Notes: a model not told the origin generated them from the sequence alone. A stretch of DNA of 60,143 nucleotides from Flavobacterium columnare NBRC 100251 = ATCC 23463 (GCF_002530675.1 NZ_PCMX01000006.1:1-60143), one strand, 5' to 3'. Counted from the stretch's first letter, positions 16,464-26,766 are shown. Program-made: numbers and translations.

Positions 16464-18017
16464 TTATTTTGTTAAATATTGTTTGGTTAATTGTTTGAAT
16501 TCTTGTATTTCTTTTTGCATATTTTCAATTGTTATTCCTTTTTCCGTAGCTATTATTTCTGCAACTACTTCTACACATTCCAAACAGGCGAATGCGTCTA
16601 AAAATAACAATCGAATACGTCTTGCTAAAACATCTTCTACCGTTTGAGCCATTTCATTACGAAGAAACCATACGACTTCTGCTTTTGTGTAGGGATATTT
16701 AGGATGTAACCGAGCGGCTAATCCGCTATTCTTTTGCAGTAATTCTTTTATTTTAGGTCCATCTGCTCCATAAATAGACAAATGAGTAGAATCCTTTAGA
16801 TGAGTCCAACCATGAATTTTAAGTGACTTGGTTCGGCATTTTTTAAACGGTAAATTAGCTGTTTGAATAGCTACATTTATAGTATGTTCAGCCATGCTCC
16901 TATAAGTTGTCCATTTTCCTCCAATAATATGAATTAGTCCAGAAGGAAGAACCGTTATTACGTGATCTCGGGGCATTACTTTAGTAGCAGTTACATCATC
17001 TTTTTTTACTAAAGGTCTTAATCCTACAAACACACTCTTAACCTCTTTTCGAGTTATTTTATTTAAAGAATATTTATTAAAATGATTTAAAACAAATTGA
17101 ATTTCTTCTTCTAAAGCTAAAGGTTCGGCTACAACTTGGCTAACGGCTGTATCTGTAGTCCCTAAAATTATTTTATCATACCAAGGAATTATAAAAAAAA
17201 CTCTACCATCATCTGTTTTAGGCATCATTAGGGCATGATGTCCTTTAAAAAAACAGGAATCAATAACTAAATGAATTCCTTGAGATGGTGCTATTGTTTT
17301 AGAATTAGTATTTTCAGCTAAAGACAAAAGATCATCGGCAAAAACGCCTGTGGCATTAATGACTACTTTTGATTTAAAATAATATTCCTCCTGAGTCAAT
17401 ACGTCTTTTATCTTAACTCCTTTTAGGCAATTTTCTTCCTTTATGAAATCAATTACTTCAAAATAATTAACAATTATTGCTTCTTGTTCAATAGCTGTTT
17501 GTGCTAAATTTATTGCTAATCGACTGTCATCAAACTGACCATCATAATACAGTACTCCTCCAAATAAATCTTTTGAATCTAAATCAGGTAGAAATTCTTT
17601 TGTTTGTTTTTTTGATAAAAATTGAGTTGTTCCTAGACTTAATTTACTTGATAATAGTTCATATATCCATAATCCAATTCCATAAAACCATTTATCATAC
17701 CAATGATAAGCAGGCATTACAAAAGACACTTTTTTACAAACATGAGGTGCATTATTTAACAATCTTCCTCTTTCAAGTAAGGCTTCTCTTACTAATCGTA
17801 TATTTCCTTGGGCTAAATATCGAACGCCTCCATGAACTAGTTTTGTAGCTCGACTTGAAGTCCCTTTGGCAAAATCGTTTTTTTCTATTAATAATGTTTT
17901 ATATCCACGAGAGGCTGAATCTACAGCACATCCTAACCCTGTTGCTCCCCCTCCGATTATAATAATATCAAAATCATTGGTGGATTTTAGTTTTTGGATT
18001 TGATCTTGTCTATTCAT
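16464..18017 (-). CDS. glpD: Glycerol-3-phosphate dehydrogenase (FAD, aerobic type)
   Basis: A 517-residue FAD enzyme that oxidises glycerol-3-phosphate to dihydroxyacetone phosphate and passes electrons to the quinone pool at the inner membrane. The dinucleotide-binding motif IIIGGGATGLGCAVDSASRG is at about residues 20-39. It is followed by the family signature GTSSRATKLVHGGVRYL. The middle carries the substrate-side motif IGGKWTTYRSMAEH. The C-terminal domain (about 390-517) is the helical cap of GlpD. Its ATG follows the glpK stop directly with no gap, which implies translational coupling. Confidence 0.95.
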   Translation of the reverse strand: MNRQDQIQKLKSTNDFDIIIIGGGATGLGCAVDSASRGYKTLLIEKNDFAKGTSSRATKLVHGGVRYLAQGNIRLVREALLERGRLLNNAPHVCKKVSFVMPAYHWYDKWFYGIGLWIYELLSSKLSLGTTQFLSKKQTKEFLPDLDSKDLFGGVLYYDGQFDDSRLAINLAQTAIEQEAIIVNYFEVIDFIKEENCLKGVKIKDVLTQEEYYFKSKVVINATGVFADDLLSLAENTNSKTIAPSQGIHLVIDSCFFKGHHALMMPKTDDGRVFFIIPWYDKIILGTTDTAVSQVVAEPLALEEEIQFVLNHFNKYSLNKITRKEVKSVFVGLRPLVKKDDVTATKVMPRDHVITVLPSGLIHIIGGKWTTYRSMAEHTINVAIQTANLPFKKCRTKSLKIHGWTHLKDSTHLSIYGADGPKIKELLQKNSGLAARLHPKYPYTKAEVVWFLRNEMAQTVEDVLARRIRLLFLDAFACLECVEVVAEIIATEKGITIENMQKEIQEFKQLTKQYLTK

Positions 18018-19505
18018 CTATATAAATGCTACGGATGCGTTAATAGCTTTTTTCCAACCTTCGTTCAAAGAATTTCGTAATTCAGGTTCCATTGTGGAGG
18101 TAAATACTTTTTCTACTTGCCATTGTTGTTGTAATTCCTCTATACTTTTCCAAAAACCAACGGCTAAACCAGCTAAGTAAGCAGCTCCTAGGGCTGTGGT
18201 TTCTGTAATGATAGGTCTTATTACTTTGCTATTTAATACATCGGCTTGAAATTGCATAAGTAAATTATTAACTGTAGCACCTCCGTCTACACGTAATTCT
18301 TTTATATAAATATGGCTATCTGCTTGCATTGCTAATAATACATCGCGTGTTTGATAGGCTATGCTTTCTAAAGAAGCTCTGGCTATATGAGCGGCTGTAG
18401 TTCCTCTTGTCAATCCTGCAATAGTTCCTCTTGCATGCTGATTCCAATAAGGTGCTCCTAAACCAGCAAAAGCAGGCACTACATAAACCCCTTCTGTAGT
18501 TGGTACTTTTTCAGCCAATGTTTCTACATCTTCTGAAGATTCTATAATACCTAAACCATCGCGCAACCATTGAACAACGGCACCCGCAATAAAAACGCTT
18601 CCTTCTAATGCGTAATGTGTCACTCCATTTATTTTCCAAGCAACGGTTGTTAACAAATGATTTTGGGAAGGAATTAATTCTTTACCTGTATTCATTAACA
18701 TAAAACATCCTGTCCCGTATGTATTTTTGACCATTCCTGGTTGAATACACATTTGACCAAATAAGGCTGCTTGTTGATCTCCTGCTATTCCTGCTATTGG
18801 AATAGTAATTGCTGAATCTAAAACATTTGTATAACCATAAATTTCGCTACTGCTACAGATTTGAGGCAAAATACTCGTTGGAATATCTAATATTTCCAAT
18901 AATTCTTCATCCCATTCGCAATTATGAATATTACAAAATAGGGTACGGCTTGCGTTACTTACATCGGTAGCATGAACTTTCCCTTGAGTTAAATTCCAAA
19001 GTAACCAAGTATCAATAGTCCCGAATAAGATTTGTCCTTGTTCAGCCTTTGTTCTTGCTCCTTCAACATGATCTAGAATCCATTTTACTTTAGTTCCACT
19101 AAAGTAGGAATCAACTACTAAACCTGTTTTTTGTTGAATTATATTATTGAGTCCTCTAGACTTCAAGTCATCACAAAAAACAGCTGTTCTTCTATCTTGC
19201 CAAACGATTGCATTATAAATAGGCATCCCTGTGGTTTTATCCCATAATACTGTGGTTTCGCGCTGATTGGTTATACCTATGGCTTTTATTTCTGAACTTT
19301 TAATTTGTGCTTTTTCTAACACTTCAAAAATAGTTGTAAGTTGTGATTCCCAAATTTCTATAGGATCATGTTCTACCCAACCTGGTATAGGATAAATCTG
19401 AGAGAATTCTTTCTGAGATACCGCTACAACATTTCCTTTTAAATCAAATAAAATAGAGCGGCTACTTGTAGTTCCTTGATCTAATGATAAAATATAATTT
19501 GACAT
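18018..19505 (-). CDS. glpK: Glycerol kinase
   Basis: A 495-residue FGGY-family kinase that phosphorylates glycerol to glycerol-3-phosphate with ATP, trapping glycerol entering through GlpF. It opens with the phosphate-binding loop [14 protein letters not shown]. The ATP-domain motifs [18 protein letters not shown] and [16 protein letters not shown] are both present. The reading frame is open 13 codons further upstream, but the family start [12 protein letters not shown] and a promoter box between the two starts (19527-19534) both favour 19505. E. coli GlpK has 502 residues. First gene of the glp operon. Confidence 0.96.
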   Translation of the reverse strand: MSNYILSLDQGTTSSRSILFDLKGNVVAVSQKEFSQIYPIPGWVEHDPIEIWESQLTTIFEVLEKAQIKSSEIKAIGITNQRETTVLWDKTTGMPIYNAIVWQDRRTAVFCDDLKSRGLNNIIQQKTGLVVDSYFSGTKVKWILDHVEGARTKAEQGQILFGTIDTWLLWNLTQGKVHATDVSNASRTLFCNIHNCEWDEELLEILDIPTSILPQICSSSEIYGYTNVLDSAITIPIAGIAGDQQAALFGQMCIQPGMVKNTYGTGCFMLMNTGKELIPSQNHLLTTVAWKINGVTHYALEGSVFIAGAVVQWLRDGLGIIESSEDVETLAEKVPTTEGVYVVPAFAGLGAPYWNQHARGTIAGLTRGTTAAHIARASLESIAYQTRDVLLAMQADSHIYIKELRVDGGATVNNLLMQFQADVLNSKVIRPIITETTALGAAYLAGLAVGFWKSIEELQQQWQVEKVFTSTMEPELRNSLNEGWKKAINASVAFI

Positions 19506-19526
19506 AATATGCGCGCATAGTTTTAT

Positions 19527-19534
19527 CAAATATA
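19527..19534 (-). promoter_or_regulatory. Promoter -7 box of the glp operon
   Basis: TATATTTG on the minus strand, 21 bp before the glpK ATG at 19505 and inside the longer reading frame, so it supports the shorter protein. Confidence 0.5.
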
Positions 19535-19624
19535 ACAAAATCAAAATCTAGTTTTTGAAAAAATATTAAAAAATGTAGTTTTTGTATTTTTATAACTTTT
19601 TTTTATATCTTAAAACCCTTTTAA

Positions 19625-19715
19625 CCCAGATTACGCATTAGAAATGTATTCAGATAAAAATGACTTTGAATCTAAATTTGATCTTCATCACAAAATCTAA
19701 CACATAATCTGGATT
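19625..19715. repeat. Dispersed palindromic repeat, copy C
   Basis: The best-preserved copy. The left end cccagattacgcattaga (19625-19642) and the right end tctaacacataatctgga (19696-19713) are inverted repeats of each other with three mismatches. It sits between glpK and clpB. Confidence 0.65.
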
Positions 19716-19723
19716 TGAAATAA

Positions 19724-22333
19724 TTAATTTCCTTTAATATTATCCTGATTTCTGAAAACCAAATGATTATCAAAACAATCTAAAAGAATCATACTTTCTG
19801 TGGTTATTTTTCCTGCTAAAATTTCTTTAGATAATTGATTTAAAACTTCTCTTTGCACCACTCGTTTTACGGGTCTTGCACCAAATTCTGGATCAAATCC
19901 TTTTTCTGATAAGTAAGTAATTGCTTCAGGCGTTGCATCCATTGTTATATTTTGATGTGCTAACATTTTGGTTACACTTTTCAACTGTAAGGCTACAATT
20001 TCTTTAATATTTGCATTGGTTAATGGTGTAAACATAATGATTTCATCAATTCTATTAATAAATTCTGGACGAACTGTTTGTTTAAGCAAGCCTAACACTT
20101 CTATTTTTGCTAACTCTGTAGCGGCTTCTATGGATCCTCCTAAATTTTCAAATTTTTCTTGTATTATTTGACTTCCGATATTAGAGGTCATGATAATAAT
20201 GGTATTTTTAAAATCGGCTAGTCGTCCTTTATTATCGGTTAATCTCCCTTCATCTAGAACTTGTAGTAAAATATTGAAAGTATCTGGGTGTGCTTTTTCA
20301 ATTTCATCTAATAATACTACAGAATATGGTTTTCTTCTCACAGCTTCTGTTAACTGTCCGCCTTCATCGTATCCTACATATCCTGGAGGTGCTCCAACGA
20401 GTCTACTTACACTATGGCGTTCTTGGTATTCGCTCATATCTATACGAGTCATGGCGTTTTCATCATCAAAAAGATATTCGGCTAATGCTTTTGCTAATTC
20501 TGTTTTTCCAACGCCTGTTGTACCTAAAAACAAAAAGGATCCAATTGGTTTTTTAATATCTTGTAAGCCTGCTCGGCTTCTGCGTACTGCATCACTAATA
20601 GCTTGTATTGCTTCTTCTTGTCCTACTACTCTTTTATGCAGTTCGTCTTCTAATTTTAACAGTTTTTCGCGTTCGCTTTGTAACATTTTTACGACTGGTA
20701 TTCCTGTCCATTTAGCTACTACCTCTGCAATATCATCTTGTGTAACTTCTTCTTTTATTAAAGAATTATTCCCTTGTTGGTTTTCATTTAATTCTTTTTG
20801 TAAGTTATCTAATTTTTCTTGAGCTTCTTTAATTTTTCCGTATCTAATTTCGGCTACTTTTCCATAATCGCCATCTCTTTCGGCTCTTTCGGCTTCTAAC
20901 TTGAGTTCTTCTATTGTTCGTTTTACAGTTTGAATAGCATCTACTAAATCTTTTTCTGATTTCCAACGGGTAAAGATCTCATTTCGTTCTTCTTTTAGAT
21001 TAGCTAAGTCTAAACCTAATGATTTTAATTTTATTTCATCATTTTCTCTTTTTATGGCTTCTATTTCTATTTCTATTTGCATAATTTTTCGATCCAAAAC
21101 ATCTAATTCTTCTGGTTTAGAATTGATTTCCATACGCAATTTTGAAGCCCCTTCATCCATTAAATCAATTGCTTTATCAGGTAAAAAACGATTTGTAATA
21201 TAACGTTGAGACAATTCGACTGCGGCTATAATAGCATCGTCTTTGATACGTACTTTATGATGTGTTTCATATTTTTCCTTAATTCCTCGTAATATAGAAA
21301 TAGCACTTTCAGTATCAGGTTCATCAATATTTACTTTTTGAAAACGACGTTCTAATGCTTTATCTTTTTCAAAATATTTTTGATATTCATCTAAGGTAGT
21401 GGCTCCAATGGCTCTTAATTCTCCTCTTGCCAAAGCTGGTTTTAAGATATTCGCTGCATCCATTGCTCCTTCTCCTCCTCCAGCACCAACTAATGTATGT
21501 ATTTCATCTATAAATAATACAATGTCTCCTTCTGCTGAAGTTACTTCTTTCACAACGGACTTTAGACGTTCTTCAAACTCTCCTTTGTATTTAGCTCCTG
21601 CTATAAGAGCTCCCATATCTAAAGAATAGACTATTTTATCTTTTAGATTTTCAGGGACATCTCTATCTACTATTCGGTGTGCTAATCCTTCTGCTATGGC
21701 TGTTTTTCCTACTCCAGGTTCTCCTATAAGCATTGGATTGTTTTTTGTTCGTCTGGTTAGTATTTGTAATACTCTTCTTATTTCTTCATCCCTTCCAATG
21801 ACTGGATCCAATCTTCCTGTTCTAGCTAATTCATTTAAATTTTTAGCATATTTATTTAATGAATTATAGGTTTCTTCTGCAGATGCGGATGTAACACGTT
21901 CTCCTTTTCGAATTTCAGCAATAGCACTTTCGAGCCCTTTTTCAGTAACACCTTGGTCTTTTAAAATCTGAGCTACTTTACTTTTTGATTTGAAAATAGA
22001 CAAAATTAGGTGTTCTATTGAAACGTATTCATCATTCATTTTTTTAGCTATGTTATTTGCTTCAATTAATGATGTGTTTGCTTCACGAGAAAGCATTAGA
22101 TCACCACCTGATACTTTAGGAAAATTCTGAATTGTATTTTCTAATATCTTTTTAAAAAGGGCTAAGTTTACATTTAGTTTTTTTAATATAAAAGGTGCTA
22201 CATTTTCATCAACCTCTAGAATTCCTTTAAAAATGTGTTCATTTTCTAGTTGTTGTTGCCCATTGCCTTGCGCTATTTGTTGTGCTTGTTGTAAGGCTTC
22301 TTGCGATTTAATTGTTAAATTATTTAAGTTCAT
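19724..22333 (-). CDS. clpB: ATP-dependent disaggregase ClpB
   Basis: An 869-residue Hsp100 chaperone that works with DnaK to pull apart aggregated proteins in the cytoplasm. Domains in order: double Clp N-domain (1-150), AAA1 with Walker A GEPGVGKT (near residue 205) and Walker B VLFIDEIHTLVGAG, middle coiled-coil domain (about 400-530, rich in Glu/Lys/Arg repeats), AAA2 with Walker A GTTGVGKT (near 605), and the C-terminal D2-small domain. It lacks the IGF loop that would mark ClpA/ClpX, so it is not a protease partner. The length matches E. coli ClpB (857). The 550-bp upstream region shows no promoter box I can recognise. Confidence 0.97.
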   Translation of the reverse strand: MNLNNLTIKSQEALQQAQQIAQGNGQQQLENEHIFKGILEVDENVAPFILKKLNVNLALFKKILENTIQNFPKVSGGDLMLSREANTSLIEANNIAKKMNDEYVSIEHLILSIFKSKSKVAQILKDQGVTEKGLESAIAEIRKGERVTSASAEETYNSLNKYAKNLNELARTGRLDPVIGRDEEIRRVLQILTRRTKNNPMLIGEPGVGKTAIAEGLAHRIVDRDVPENLKDKIVYSLDMGALIAGAKYKGEFEERLKSVVKEVTSAEGDIVLFIDEIHTLVGAGGGEGAMDAANILKPALARGELRAIGATTLDEYQKYFEKDKALERRFQKVNIDEPDTESAISILRGIKEKYETHHKVRIKDDAIIAAVELSQRYITNRFLPDKAIDLMDEGASKLRMEINSKPEELDVLDRKIMQIEIEIEAIKRENDEIKLKSLGLDLANLKEERNEIFTRWKSEKDLVDAIQTVKRTIEELKLEAERAERDGDYGKVAEIRYGKIKEAQEKLDNLQKELNENQQGNNSLIKEEVTQDDIAEVVAKWTGIPVVKMLQSEREKLLKLEDELHKRVVGQEEAIQAISDAVRRSRAGLQDIKKPIGSFLFLGTTGVGKTELAKALAEYLFDDENAMTRIDMSEYQERHSVSRLVGAPPGYVGYDEGGQLTEAVRRKPYSVVLLDEIEKAHPDTFNILLQVLDEGRLTDNKGRLADFKNTIIIMTSNIGSQIIQEKFENLGGSIEAATELAKIEVLGLLKQTVRPEFINRIDEIIMFTPLTNANIKEIVALQLKSVTKMLAHQNITMDATPEAITYLSEKGFDPEFGARPVKRVVQREVLNQLSKEILAGKITTESMILLDCFDNHLVFRNQDNIKGN

Positions 22334-22883
22334 TCTATCTTTGTTTCAAGTTCAACATTTTAAGTCCAATCTTCCTCTTGATCTTAGAAGGTATTTTTAA
22401 ACTTTTATTTGTTTTCAAACAAACAATTTATATTCCATTGTAAATCTTAAGACAAAATGTCTTTTATTGAAACATATAGCTTGTATAAATCGGTAAAAAT
22501 GACAGAATTGTATTCTTTTTTTTAAAAAAACAGGTAATTATAACGAAATTAGGTAAGGGGTAAAAACAAGATGAATTAACAAAAATGAGTTTGACAAGTG
22601 TTATTTTGAATAAAAAAAGTATGTTCTCTTTTCAAAAATAGTAGAAACTCTATTGCAAAAAGAAAAAAGCTCTCTTTTTCGAAAAGAATGATGTTTTAGA
22701 AAAAGAAGTAATTTTCTTGAATTGTTTAAAATAAGTGAAAAATGTTTTATTTTTAAAAATTAGTCGTTTTTAATATACTTCCAACTCTTTTTAGCAATAA
22801 ACAATGGGCATATACTTATACGTACCGAAGCCCATAGAAATAAGAAGCTTGAATGAACGAATGCAAATAAAATTCAATTTACA
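22334..22883. other. 550-bp gap between clpB and dnaX
   Basis: No gene is seen. It is very A/T-rich. A short hairpin ATGGGC / GCCCAT lies at 22804-22809 and 22830-22835, about 50 bp past the dnaX stop, and could be part of dnaX termination. Confidence 0.5.
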
Positions 22884-24604
22884 TTAAACATCTAAATCAA
22901 ACAGTTTTCTTAAGGTATCTAAAGCTGGATTTATATCACGCATTAATTGATATTTTTCTTCTGCTGTAAATGCTTTTTTTGATTCTATAGTTTCGTTAAG
23001 CTTAACTTCTAAATTAATGGTATGGTTATGTAGCTTTCCTCTTAGATATCCTAACAAATCGTGTTTTTCTCCTTCAAAATCTATTTTCGAACTTTCATTT
23101 GGTAATTCATGAATAATGGTAGTCCCTTCTAAGACAGGATCATTAATCAACATTAAGGCTTCTAAAATCTTATATCCTTTGTTCCCTAATTTCTGGGCAT
23201 ACTTTAACCATTGTTCCAGCATTTCTGTTTCAGTAAACGGCTCTACTGGCAGTTCGTCATGATGCTTTTGTTCGGGTTTTAACTGAGCTTCTAGATCTTT
23301 TTTTACCTTGATACTAGACAATGATAAAGAGGATACTTTAGGTCCTGTATTCTGACTAGGTGCTAGTTTAGATTCCGCTTCTAGTTGAGGTGATGAGCTC
23401 TTTTTTTGTTCGTTTTCTAAATTATTTCCCGTATTCGTAGAATCAGATCCCTGAGCCGTAATAACTGGTTTTAGTTCTGTAATAGAAAAACTAGAATTTC
23501 TATAATAAGTGGGAGGAATTATAAATGAGTTAGCTTTTTTTTTTCTCCATCAAAAGTGATAGAGGCTAACTGCATTAAACACAATTCAACTAAAAGACGT
23601 TGATTTTGGGAAACTTTGTATTTTAAATCACAATCATTAGCTAATTCAATGCCTTGCAATAGGAAATCTTGTGATGCTTTTTGAGCTTGCTCTCCATAAA
23701 GTTTTTGCGCATGTTCCCCTGCTTCTAGGAGTACTAGGGTTGCTGGATTTTTGCAAACTAACAAATTCCTGAAATGAGAAGCTAAACCTGCAACAAAATG
23801 ATGACTATCAAATCCTTTTGCTAAAATTTCATTATAAGCTAACAGCAGATCAGGAATTTTGTTTTCCAAAATTAGATCTGTTACCTTTATATAATATTCA
23901 AAATCTAGGACGTTTAAATTTTCAGTAACAGCAGTCCTTGTTAAATTTTTCCCACAGTAAGAAACCACTCGATCAAAGATAGACAAAGCATCGCGCATAG
24001 CACCGTCTGCTTTTTGAGCGATTATATGTAAAGCATCGTCTTCAAATACTATATCTTGACTTTTTGCTACTTCTGCTAAATGTTCTTTAGCATCTTTAAC
24101 TGTTATTCTCTTAAAATCAAAAATTTGGCAACGAGATAAAATCGTGGGTATAATTTTATGTTTTTCGGTTGTAGCGAGTATAAATATTGCATGTCTAGGA
24201 GGCTCTTCTAATGTTTTTAAGAAAGCATTAAAAGCCGCAGTAGACAACATGTGTACCTCATCTATAATATACACTTTATATTTACCAGTTTGTGGAGGTA
24301 TTCGTACTTGATCAATCAAATTACGAATATCATCTACCGAGTTATTAGAAGCTGCGTCTAGCTCGAATACATTAAAGGCAAAATCTTCATTAGGATCATC
24401 ATATCCTTCTTGATTAATTTTTCTTGCTAAAATTCGAGCACAAGTTGTTTTTCCTACTCCTCTTGGCCCTGTAAATAATAATGCTTGGGCTAAATGATTA
24501 TTATCAATGGCGTTTAATAAAGTATTAGTAATAGCCTGTTGCCCAACAACATCTTTAAATGTTTGGGGCCTGTATTTACGAGCCGATACAATAAACTGTT
24601 CCAT
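22884..24604 (-). CDS. dnaX: DNA polymerase III gamma/tau subunit, two frames joined at an A10 run
   Basis: The clamp-loader ATPase of the replicative polymerase. Frame 0 (24604-23519) encodes 361 residues with Walker A GPRGVGKT (46-53), Walker B and sensor motifs (VYIIDEVHML, LATTEKHK), and the AAA+ lid and collar, and ends KKKLTHL-stop. The run of ten A (minus strand, plus-strand T at 23535-23544) precedes that stop by four codons and in frame 0 contains A AAA AAG, the E. coli dnaX slippery heptamer. A -1 shift there opens the remaining 210 codons down to 22884. They encode a linker and a domain (FTETEMLEQWLKYAQ, LLGYLRGKLHN) like the tau C-terminus, giving 573 residues in all, the expected tau size. 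The zinc-binding cysteines of E. coli DnaX are missing. Alternatives are a homopolymer sequencing error or a broken gene; dnaX is essential. Confidence 0.85.
23535..23544 (-). promoter_or_regulatory. dnaX: A10 slippery run, candidate frameshift or slippage site in dnaX
   Basis: Ten consecutive A on the coding strand, context GGAG-A10-GCTAAC. A -1 shift, or one added A in the transcript, joins the gamma-length and tau-length frames. No strong hairpin is seen within 30 bases downstream; an SD-like GGAG directly precedes the run. Confidence 0.55.
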
Positions 24605-24765
24605 AGATCAAAATGAGTTACAAATATAGTAGATTAAATTTGTAGTTTCCAAAGGGAAACTTCTATTTATTTCTATAAACTTTTTTGATTTGAAACGATA
24701 AATACTATTTTAAAAAATTAAGTTTTTTTTAAGAGAGAAAGTAACGATTATGTCTTTACTATTTT

Positions 24766-24773
24766 TAAATTTG
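24766..24773 (+). promoter_or_regulatory. Promoter -7 box of rnpB
   Basis: TAAATTTG matches TAnnTTTG. It ends 4 bases before the P1 helix of the RNA, consistent with transcription starting at the mature 5' end region. Confidence 0.55.
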
Positions 24774-24774
24774 C

Positions 24775-25092
24775 AGAGCAGGTCGCCTTATCGCTTCCCA
24801 AACTTATTTAGGAAGAGGAAAGTCCGGACACCATAGAGCAAGCGTAGCGGGTAACACCCGTCACTTTGAAGTAATTCAAGGGAGGACAAGTGCAACAGAA
24901 AGAATGTACAGGTAATGCTGTAGTGAAATCAGGTAAACTCTATGCGGTGAAATGCCATGTATATCAGTAGTTAAGGGTTGCTCGCCCGTTGCTGAGGGGT
25001 AGGCAGATGGATCAAATTAGTAATATTTTGACTAGATAAATGATAAGGACATATTTTTTATGTACAGAATCCGGCTTACAGATCTGCTTTTT
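24775..25092 (+). ncRNA. rnpB: RNase P RNA (bacterial class A)
   Basis: The catalytic RNA that trims the 5' leaders of tRNA precursors. The conserved core is visible: GAGGAAAGTCCGG at 24815-24827 (5' half of P4 and CR I) and ACAGAATCCGGCTTA at 25064-25078 (3' half of P4 and CR V). The ends pair as helix P1: AGCAGGTC (24777-24784) with GATCTGCT (25081-25088, one G-U pair). A T-run follows the last helix and probably terminates the transcript. The size, about 310 nt, is normal for Bacteroidota. It is divergent from dnaX. Confidence 0.95.
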
Positions 25093-25177
25093 TTCTTTTT
25101 AATAAAATTGATTTCAACCGAAGTCTGCATAATTCCCAACTTTTGTCCTTGATCCCTTTTGTATTTGATCCATAATA

Positions 25178-25326
25178 AATCACTACAAAACCATATTGAA
25201 CTATTTTGATAATAGAAACGCATCAGCAGAATCTTTCAACGCTAAAATAAAAGCTTTTAGAAGTAAATTTAGAGGTGTTAGAAATATAGAACTATCCTTT
25301 TTAGAGCAACCAATTTGTTTGCTTAA
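25178..25326 (+). pseudogene. Decayed transposase C-terminal fragment
   Basis: Two overlapping frames together encode the end of a DDE transposase of the ISAon1-like group. The first frame gives NHYKTILNYFDNR, NASAESFNAKIKAFR and FRGVRNIE. A one-base loss near 25290 shifts the frame, after which ILFRATNLFA-stop completes the usual C-terminus. Everything upstream is missing: a stop codon precedes the fragment and no catalytic core remains. A 25-bp motif ending TTTTGTCCTTGATCCC (25132-25156) and a similar one ending TTTTTGACCTGATCCCC (25334-25360) flank it and may be element ends. The fragment lies directly after rnpB. Confidence 0.75.
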
Positions 25327-25625
25327 TTTATCAATCCCACAGGTTTTTGACCTGATCCCCATTTTTCAGCTAAAGATAAGTACCGCCCAAAAATGAAAGA
25401 AAGCACCTCTATTCTTGGGGATAAGAGGCACTTCTCAATCAAATAAACAAACTAAAAAACTAAACTATCATGAATTTATTTTCAGATCTTTAAAACTCTA
25501 AAAACAAATATTGTTTCGATTTCTTTTACAAATATAGAAAAAGTTTCGATTAAAGAGCAAATAAAATCGACAAAAAACGTGTTTTTTATTAAAAAATAAG
25601 AAAAAACTTACAATAATGGTCGTTT

Positions 25626-26270
25626 TTAAGGAGATAAACGATTTATTTCCCAAGTAAAATCTTCTTGTAATTGGTATCTAATTCGATCATGTAAACGATT
25701 GGGACGTCCTTGCCAAAATTCTACTTCTTTGGGTTCTACTAATATTCCTCCCCAATAGTCAGGTCTAATAATATTTTTTCCTTCTAAACTTATTTCTAAT
25801 TCTTGCAATTTTTGATCTAAAAATTCTCTACTGGGTATTATTTCACTCTGCTTTGACACTATAGCTCCTAATTTACTCCCATCGGGTCTTGAATCAAAAT
25901 AAGCATCGGAAACAGAAGATGTTACTTTCTTGGCAATTCCTTTTATAATAACTTGACGCTCCATTGAGTGCCAAAAAAAAGAAAGACATATATGAGGATT
26001 ATTAGCTATTGCTTTTCCTTTTTCTGATAAATAATTGGTATAAAAGATAAATCCTTCTTCATTGTACTTTTTTAACAATACAACCCTAGCTTTTGGAAAG
26101 CCATCTAAACCTATTGTAGAAACGGTCATAGCATTTACTTCATCTATTCCTCCAAAATCTTCAACTTCATGAAACCATCGATGAAAAAGATTAATTGGGT
26201 CTTCTGGAATGTTTTTTTCTAATAACTCACTTTTTTGATATACTTTTCTATAATTACTTAGATCTTCCAT
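25626..26270 (-). CDS. pdxH: Pyridoxamine/pyridoxine 5'-phosphate oxidase
   Basis: A 214-residue FMN enzyme that oxidises pyridoxine- or pyridoxamine-5'-phosphate to pyridoxal phosphate, the last step of vitamin B6 synthesis and salvage. Family motifs in order: AMTVSTIGLDGFPKARVVLLK (FMN site), FYTNYLSEKGKAI, LSFFWHSMERQVIIKG, SRPDGSKLGAIVSKQS, and the C-terminal FWQGRPNRLHDRIRY, which closes the active site. The length matches E. coli PdxH (218). It stands alone between gaps. Confidence 0.95.
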   Translation of the reverse strand: MEDLSNYRKVYQKSELLEKNIPEDPINLFHRWFHEVEDFGGIDEVNAMTVSTIGLDGFPKARVVLLKKYNEEGFIFYTNYLSEKGKAIANNPHICLSFFWHSMERQVIIKGIAKKVTSSVSDAYFDSRPDGSKLGAIVSKQSEIIPSREFLDQKLQELEISLEGKNIIRPDYWGGILVEPKEVEFWQGRPNRLHDRIRYQLQEDFTWEINRLSP

Positions 26271-26766
26271 TTTTTATCTTTATTTTTTTTAGTTAAGATA
26301 AATAGTTTCATTTATAAAAAAATTACCCCTTTTTTTTATTATTCCTTAGTTATTCATTGACCGGAATAACTCCATAGGAGCTAATTAGTTTTACAATGGA
26401 CTCTATTCTTTTCTATAGCACTCTTTTTTATGTCATAAAAAGTAAGGATAGAAATCCTAAAATCATTAAACTTTTTAAATTATTGAATGAATTTTATAAA
26501 AAAACAGTTAAAGCTTTCGTTTTATCTAATTTTAATTTAGATTCCACCTTACAGATATTCGAGTAGGGTGTATATCGTTAACAGATTTAAAAACGACTCA
26601 CCCCTTCTTGCTTTTTTAAATTTTACTATTTAGATGGCGAATATGTATTTAAAAGAAGGTTTTTTTTCAGAACGTATATTTAGGAATTAACAGGAACTCT
26701 GCTATTTTTTCGAGTAAAATTTCCTATATTTATTTCTTTTCAGGATTAATTTGCAATTCTTTTGTT
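26271..26766. other. 496-bp gap between rnz and pdxH
   Basis: No gene, repeat, hairpin or promoter box was convincingly seen in this A/T-rich gap. Confidence 0.5.

Noticed and set aside
20190..20822. Open frame antisense to clpB (210 codons)
   Set aside because: It mirrors the clpB coding strand, carries no recognisable product and is Ser/Thr-rich as expected of a shadow frame.
22884..23321. Separate gene for a 145-residue protein
   Set aside because: The frame is open upstream without a break to the A10 run and continues the DnaX text, so it is the tau C-terminus.
25032..25223. Minus-strand frame across the rnpB 3' end
   Set aside because: It overlaps the structured end of RNase P RNA and has no family resemblance.
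25178..25360. Complete insertion sequence beside rnpB
   Set aside because: Only the transposase C-terminus remains, it is frameshifted, and the catalytic core is gone.
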